Assembly (NCBI GenBank): GCA_012960505.1
Contig: DUBC01000025.1
Span: forward strand, 1 to 61,738
Direction: 5' to 3'
Source of the DNA: Verrucomicrobiales bacterium
GTDB lineage: Bacteria > Verrucomicrobiota > Verrucomicrobiia > Verrucomicrobiales > DEV007
DNA length: 61,738 bases
Shown here: positions 59,481 through 61,738 of the stretch, piece after piece
Layout of the letters: each line of letters opens with the position of its first letter
How positions within the stretch are numbered: the first letter of the stretch is position 1
Notes under the pieces: model-generated
Told to the model about the DNA's origin: nothing
Databases searched by the model: none
Seen by the model: only the letters and a program-made list of their open reading frames with translations
Translations under genes and position numbers: made by a program

Positions 59481-60884
59481 GTGCAACGTAGCGTAGTATT
59501 AAACATCGTTGGGCTGACCGGTCGTCATATTGGTGAAAATACACCAAATATCGCAGCTTATATGGCTGCGAAGCCTGAAATTGTAATAAAACCGACATTT
59601 CCTGCTCTCACTTGTACGGCCCAAGCAACTTACTTGACCGGTAAATCTGTTAGTGGGCATGGAATTGTTGCTAATGGTTGGTATTCTAGGGACTTGGCGG
59701 AGCACCAGTTCTGGAAGCAGTCCAATCATTTGGTGGAGGGTCCTAAGATTTGGGAGGTGTTAAAAGAGAGTGATCCTAATTTTACCTGCGCGAAGGTTTT
59801 CTGGTGGTATAACATGTATTCGTCGGCTGACTTTTCTGTGACTCCGCGGCCCATTTATCCTTCCGACGGGCGAAAGGTGTTTGATGTTTATACTAACCCA
59901 ATGAGCATGAGGGATAAGATTAAGGAGGATTTGGGTCCTTTTCCTTTCCCTTCATTCTGGGGACCTAATTCGGGGATCGAATCGACTCAATGGATTGCTA
60001 AATCAGCGAAGTGGATCGAGCTTAAGAATTCACCGTCCCTTTCCCTTGTCTATCTTCCTCATTTGGATTATTGCCTTCAAAAATTCGGGCCGGACCATCA
60101 TGAAGTGGCAAATGAATTAAGGGCGATTGATGGCGTATTTAAAGATCTCTTAGATTTTTATGGGTCGCGGGACGTTAAGGTTGTGGCTCTTTCCGAATAT
60201 GGGATTACGTCAGTCAATAATCCAGTCCATCTGAATAGGGTCTTTCGGGACAAGGGTTGGCTGGCAATTAAGGACGAGCTCGGTAAGGACATGATTGATC
60301 TGGGGGCGAGTAAAGCTTTTGCGATAGCGGATCATCAGGTCGCTCATATTTATGTGAATGATTTGAGTTTGTATGATGATGTTTTAGATGAAGTGCGATC
60401 AACTGAAGGAGTCGGGCAGGTCATTTCAGGTGTCGAATTGGATCAGTTAGGGCTTCGGCATGAGAGGTCCGGAGATATCATTGCTGTTTCAGATGAAAGT
60501 AGCTGGTTCACTTATTATTTTTGGGAGGATGATCAAATGGCTCCTGATTATGCTAGGTGCGTGGATATCCATAGAAAACCTGGTTATGATCCTGTTGAGC
60601 TTTTCTTTGATCCTGAGATCAAATTTAAGTTTTTGAAGGTGGCAATGAAATTGATTAGAAAGAAACTTGGGTTCCGCTATTTAATGGATCTGATACCTCT
60701 GAAGGCAGAAATGGTTGGGGGATCTCATGGGAGAATTCCGGAAAATAAGCAAGATTGGCCCATTCTGATTGGTGATTTTCCCGACAAATTGTCAGAAGGT
60801 GAGTTTATCGAGGCTAGAGATGTGTTTCATCTATTAGTAGAGCATTGCCAAGCAAAAACCTTATCTGATACGCAATCGGGTTAA
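59481..60884 (+). CDS. Alkaline phosphatase superfamily / phosphodiesterase-like protein
   Basis: A 467-residue protein of the nucleotide pyrophosphatase/phosphodiesterase type. The candidate nucleophile Thr is in KPTFPALTCTAQATYLTGKS. Metal-binding regions include LPHLDYCLQKFGPDHHEV, VALSEYGI and a C-terminal GGSHGRIPENKQDWPILIGD. The start is GTG at 59481; no signal peptide is visible, so it may be cytoplasmic. Substrate is unknown. It is transcribed toward tRNA-Asp and rplS. Confidence 0.85.
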   Translation: MQRSVVLNIVGLTGRHIGENTPNIAAYMAAKPEIVIKPTFPALTCTAQATYLTGKSVSGHGIVANGWYSRDLAEHQFWKQSNHLVEGPKIWEVLKESDPNFTCAKVFWWYNMYSSADFSVTPRPIYPSDGRKVFDVYTNPMSMRDKIKEDLGPFPFPSFWGPNSGIESTQWIAKSAKWIELKNSPSLSLVYLPHLDYCLQKFGPDHHEVANELRAIDGVFKDLLDFYGSRDVKVVALSEYGITSVNNPVHLNRVFRDKGWLAIKDELGKDMIDLGASKAFAIADHQVAHIYVNDLSLYDDVLDEVRSTEGVGQVISGVELDQLGLRHERSGDIIAVSDESSWFTYYFWEDDQMAPDYARCVDIHRKPGYDPVELFFDPEIKFKFLKVAMKLIRKKLGFRYLMDLIPLKAEMVGGSHGRIPENKQDWPILIGDFPDKLSEGEFIEARDVFHLLVEHCQAKTLSDTQSG

Positions 60885-60986
60885 ATAATGCACCAAATAT
60901 TCGGTATAATGGCGTTTTCTGAGATAAATTCGGTTGCGCCAAGCTTACTAGACGGCTAAAATCCGCGCTCCAACAAAAGCCCCATG

Positions 60987-61063
<77 letters not shown>

Positions 61064-61191
61064 TCGTAAAAAACTATACTTTTATACAATTTTTCGGGAA
61101 ATTGATGTTGCGTATTGGTAATATAGATACTATCGATAACGCCCTTTTTTTACTCTGAGGAAACACATAACATTCAGCATTTTAGCGAGCC

Positions 61192-61738
61192 ATGGGTATT
61201 GACATCATAACAAAGATTGAGCGTGAGCAATTAAAACAAGACATCGAAGTCTTTAATGTTGGAGATACTGTGAAAGTCCATTGCAGGGTTGTTGAAGGTG
61301 GTAAAGAGAGGATTCAGATATTCGAGGGTATTTGTATTGCTCGAAGAGGAAGCCTCGTTAATGAGTCATTTACTGTCAGGAAGATTATAAGTGGTGAAGG
61401 TGTGGAGAGAACATTCCCGCTTCATTCACCAAAAGTAGCTAAGGTTGAAATCTCGAAAAAAGGTAAGGTCCGTAGGGCGAGGCTTAATTATTTGCGTGAC
61501 CGCTTAGGGAAGAAAGCAACAAATTTAAAAGAGCACCAAGGTAAGGTTAAAGGATCGGCTGTCGGAGCCGGTTTTGCTGCAGCTAAATCCATATTGGATG
61601 CTGAAGAAGAGCAAAGCAAAGCGACTGAAGTTCCTGCTACTGAAGAGGCACCTGCTACTGAAGAGGCACCCGCTGAAGAGGCGCCTGCTACTGAAGAGGC
61701 ACCTGCTACTGAAGAGGCACCTGCTACTGAAGAGGCAC
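61192..61738 (+). CDS. rplS: 50S ribosomal protein L19, 3' end beyond window, with repeat tail
   Basis: Open from ATG at 61192 to the window edge. Residues 1 to about 115 are a complete bL19 (MGIDIITKIEREQLKQDIEV; VVEGGKERIQIFEGICIARR; HSPKVAKVEISKKGKVRRAR; LNYLRDRLGKKA). It binds 23S rRNA near the subunit interface. The C-terminal extension is unusual: from about 61620 it becomes a tandem repeat of 18-bp units encoding PATEEA, one shortened, still running at the window end. E. coli L19 lacks any such tail. L31 in this window also has an Ala/Glu-rich tail. Confidence 0.95.
   Translation, partial: MGIDIITKIEREQLKQDIEVFNVGDTVKVHCRVVEGGKERIQIFEGICIARRGSLVNESFTVRKIISGEGVERTFPLHSPKVAKVEISKKGKVRRARLNYLRDRLGKKATNLKEHQGKVKGSAVGAGFAAAKSILDAEEEQSKATEVPATEEAPATEEAPAEEAPATEEAPATEEAPATEEA
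61620..61738 (+). repeat. 18-bp in-frame tandem repeat within rplS
   Basis: CCTGCTACTGAAGAGGCA-type units (encoding PATEEA) recur head to tail, with one shorter CCCGCTGAAGAG variant, and run off the window. Near-identical units suggest recent slippage-driven length change. Confidence 0.85.

Overview
The window looks like chromosomal DNA of a free-living, probably marine, bacterium of the Planctomycetota-Verrucomicrobiota group, most likely a verrucomicrobium. The evidence is a paired PSCyt1/DUF1549/DUF1553 cytochrome and DUF1501 protein, an iduronate-2-sulfatase-like enzyme, an SHD1-domain protein, a GspE-type ATPase with a type II pseudopilin, many large secreted proteins, and ribosomal proteins L31 and L19 with Ala/Glu-rich tails. 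This assignment rests on gene content alone; no rRNA is present.

Layout. 1-9.8 kb is a low-density accessory region. It holds small lipoproteins, a GC-rich PSCyt/DUF1501 pair, unknown secreted proteins, three copies of a promoter-like module, fragments of lipoprotein leader sequences, a short tandem duplication and a thioredoxin-like gene broken by one in-frame stop. 9.8-13.4 kb is a housekeeping block: rpmE, prfA-prmC, murA. 13.4-24.5 kb carries a parvulin, a Tricorn-type protease, an MBOAT/SGNH acyl-transfer pair, a SUMF1-domain lipoprotein with a PD40 protein, and a helical-repeat membrane protein. 24.5-37.1 kb is mostly secreted hydrolases: a sulfatase, three alpha/beta hydrolases, a beta-helix-like protein and a CehA/McbA-type PHP protein, with three decayed genes among them.

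37.1-39.0 kb is the most interesting segment. A reverse transcriptase with retron hallmarks (an NAxxH-type motif, YADD, VTG) is translationally coupled to a protein with two HU/IHF-like domains. Just beyond the 3' end of the RT gene lies about 240 bp that folds like a retron msr-msd RNA: flanking a1/a2 repeats, small msr hairpins, and long msd hairpins closed by a basal stem. All three G.U wobbles identified in these stems fit only the plus strand. A near-consensus sigma-70 promoter on that strand would start transcription at the first base of a1. The ncRNA therefore appears to converge on its own RT operon, an arrangement I do not recognise, with an accessory gene type I do not recall from described retrons.

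39.0-50.1 kb returns to ordinary genes: an HExxH protein, a GspE-like ATPase, a Tat-exported molybdopterin oxidoreductase, tRNA-Ser, fabG, pgl, nadD, a CysJ-like FAD/NADPH module, and the ribBA-ribH-nusB-ftsY run. 50.1-61.7 kb contains a 1490-residue CotH/lamin-tail protein, a Tat-exported protein, fumC, an FG-GAP protein, a pseudopilin, a phosphodiesterase-like protein, tRNA-Asp and the start of rplS, which runs off the end.
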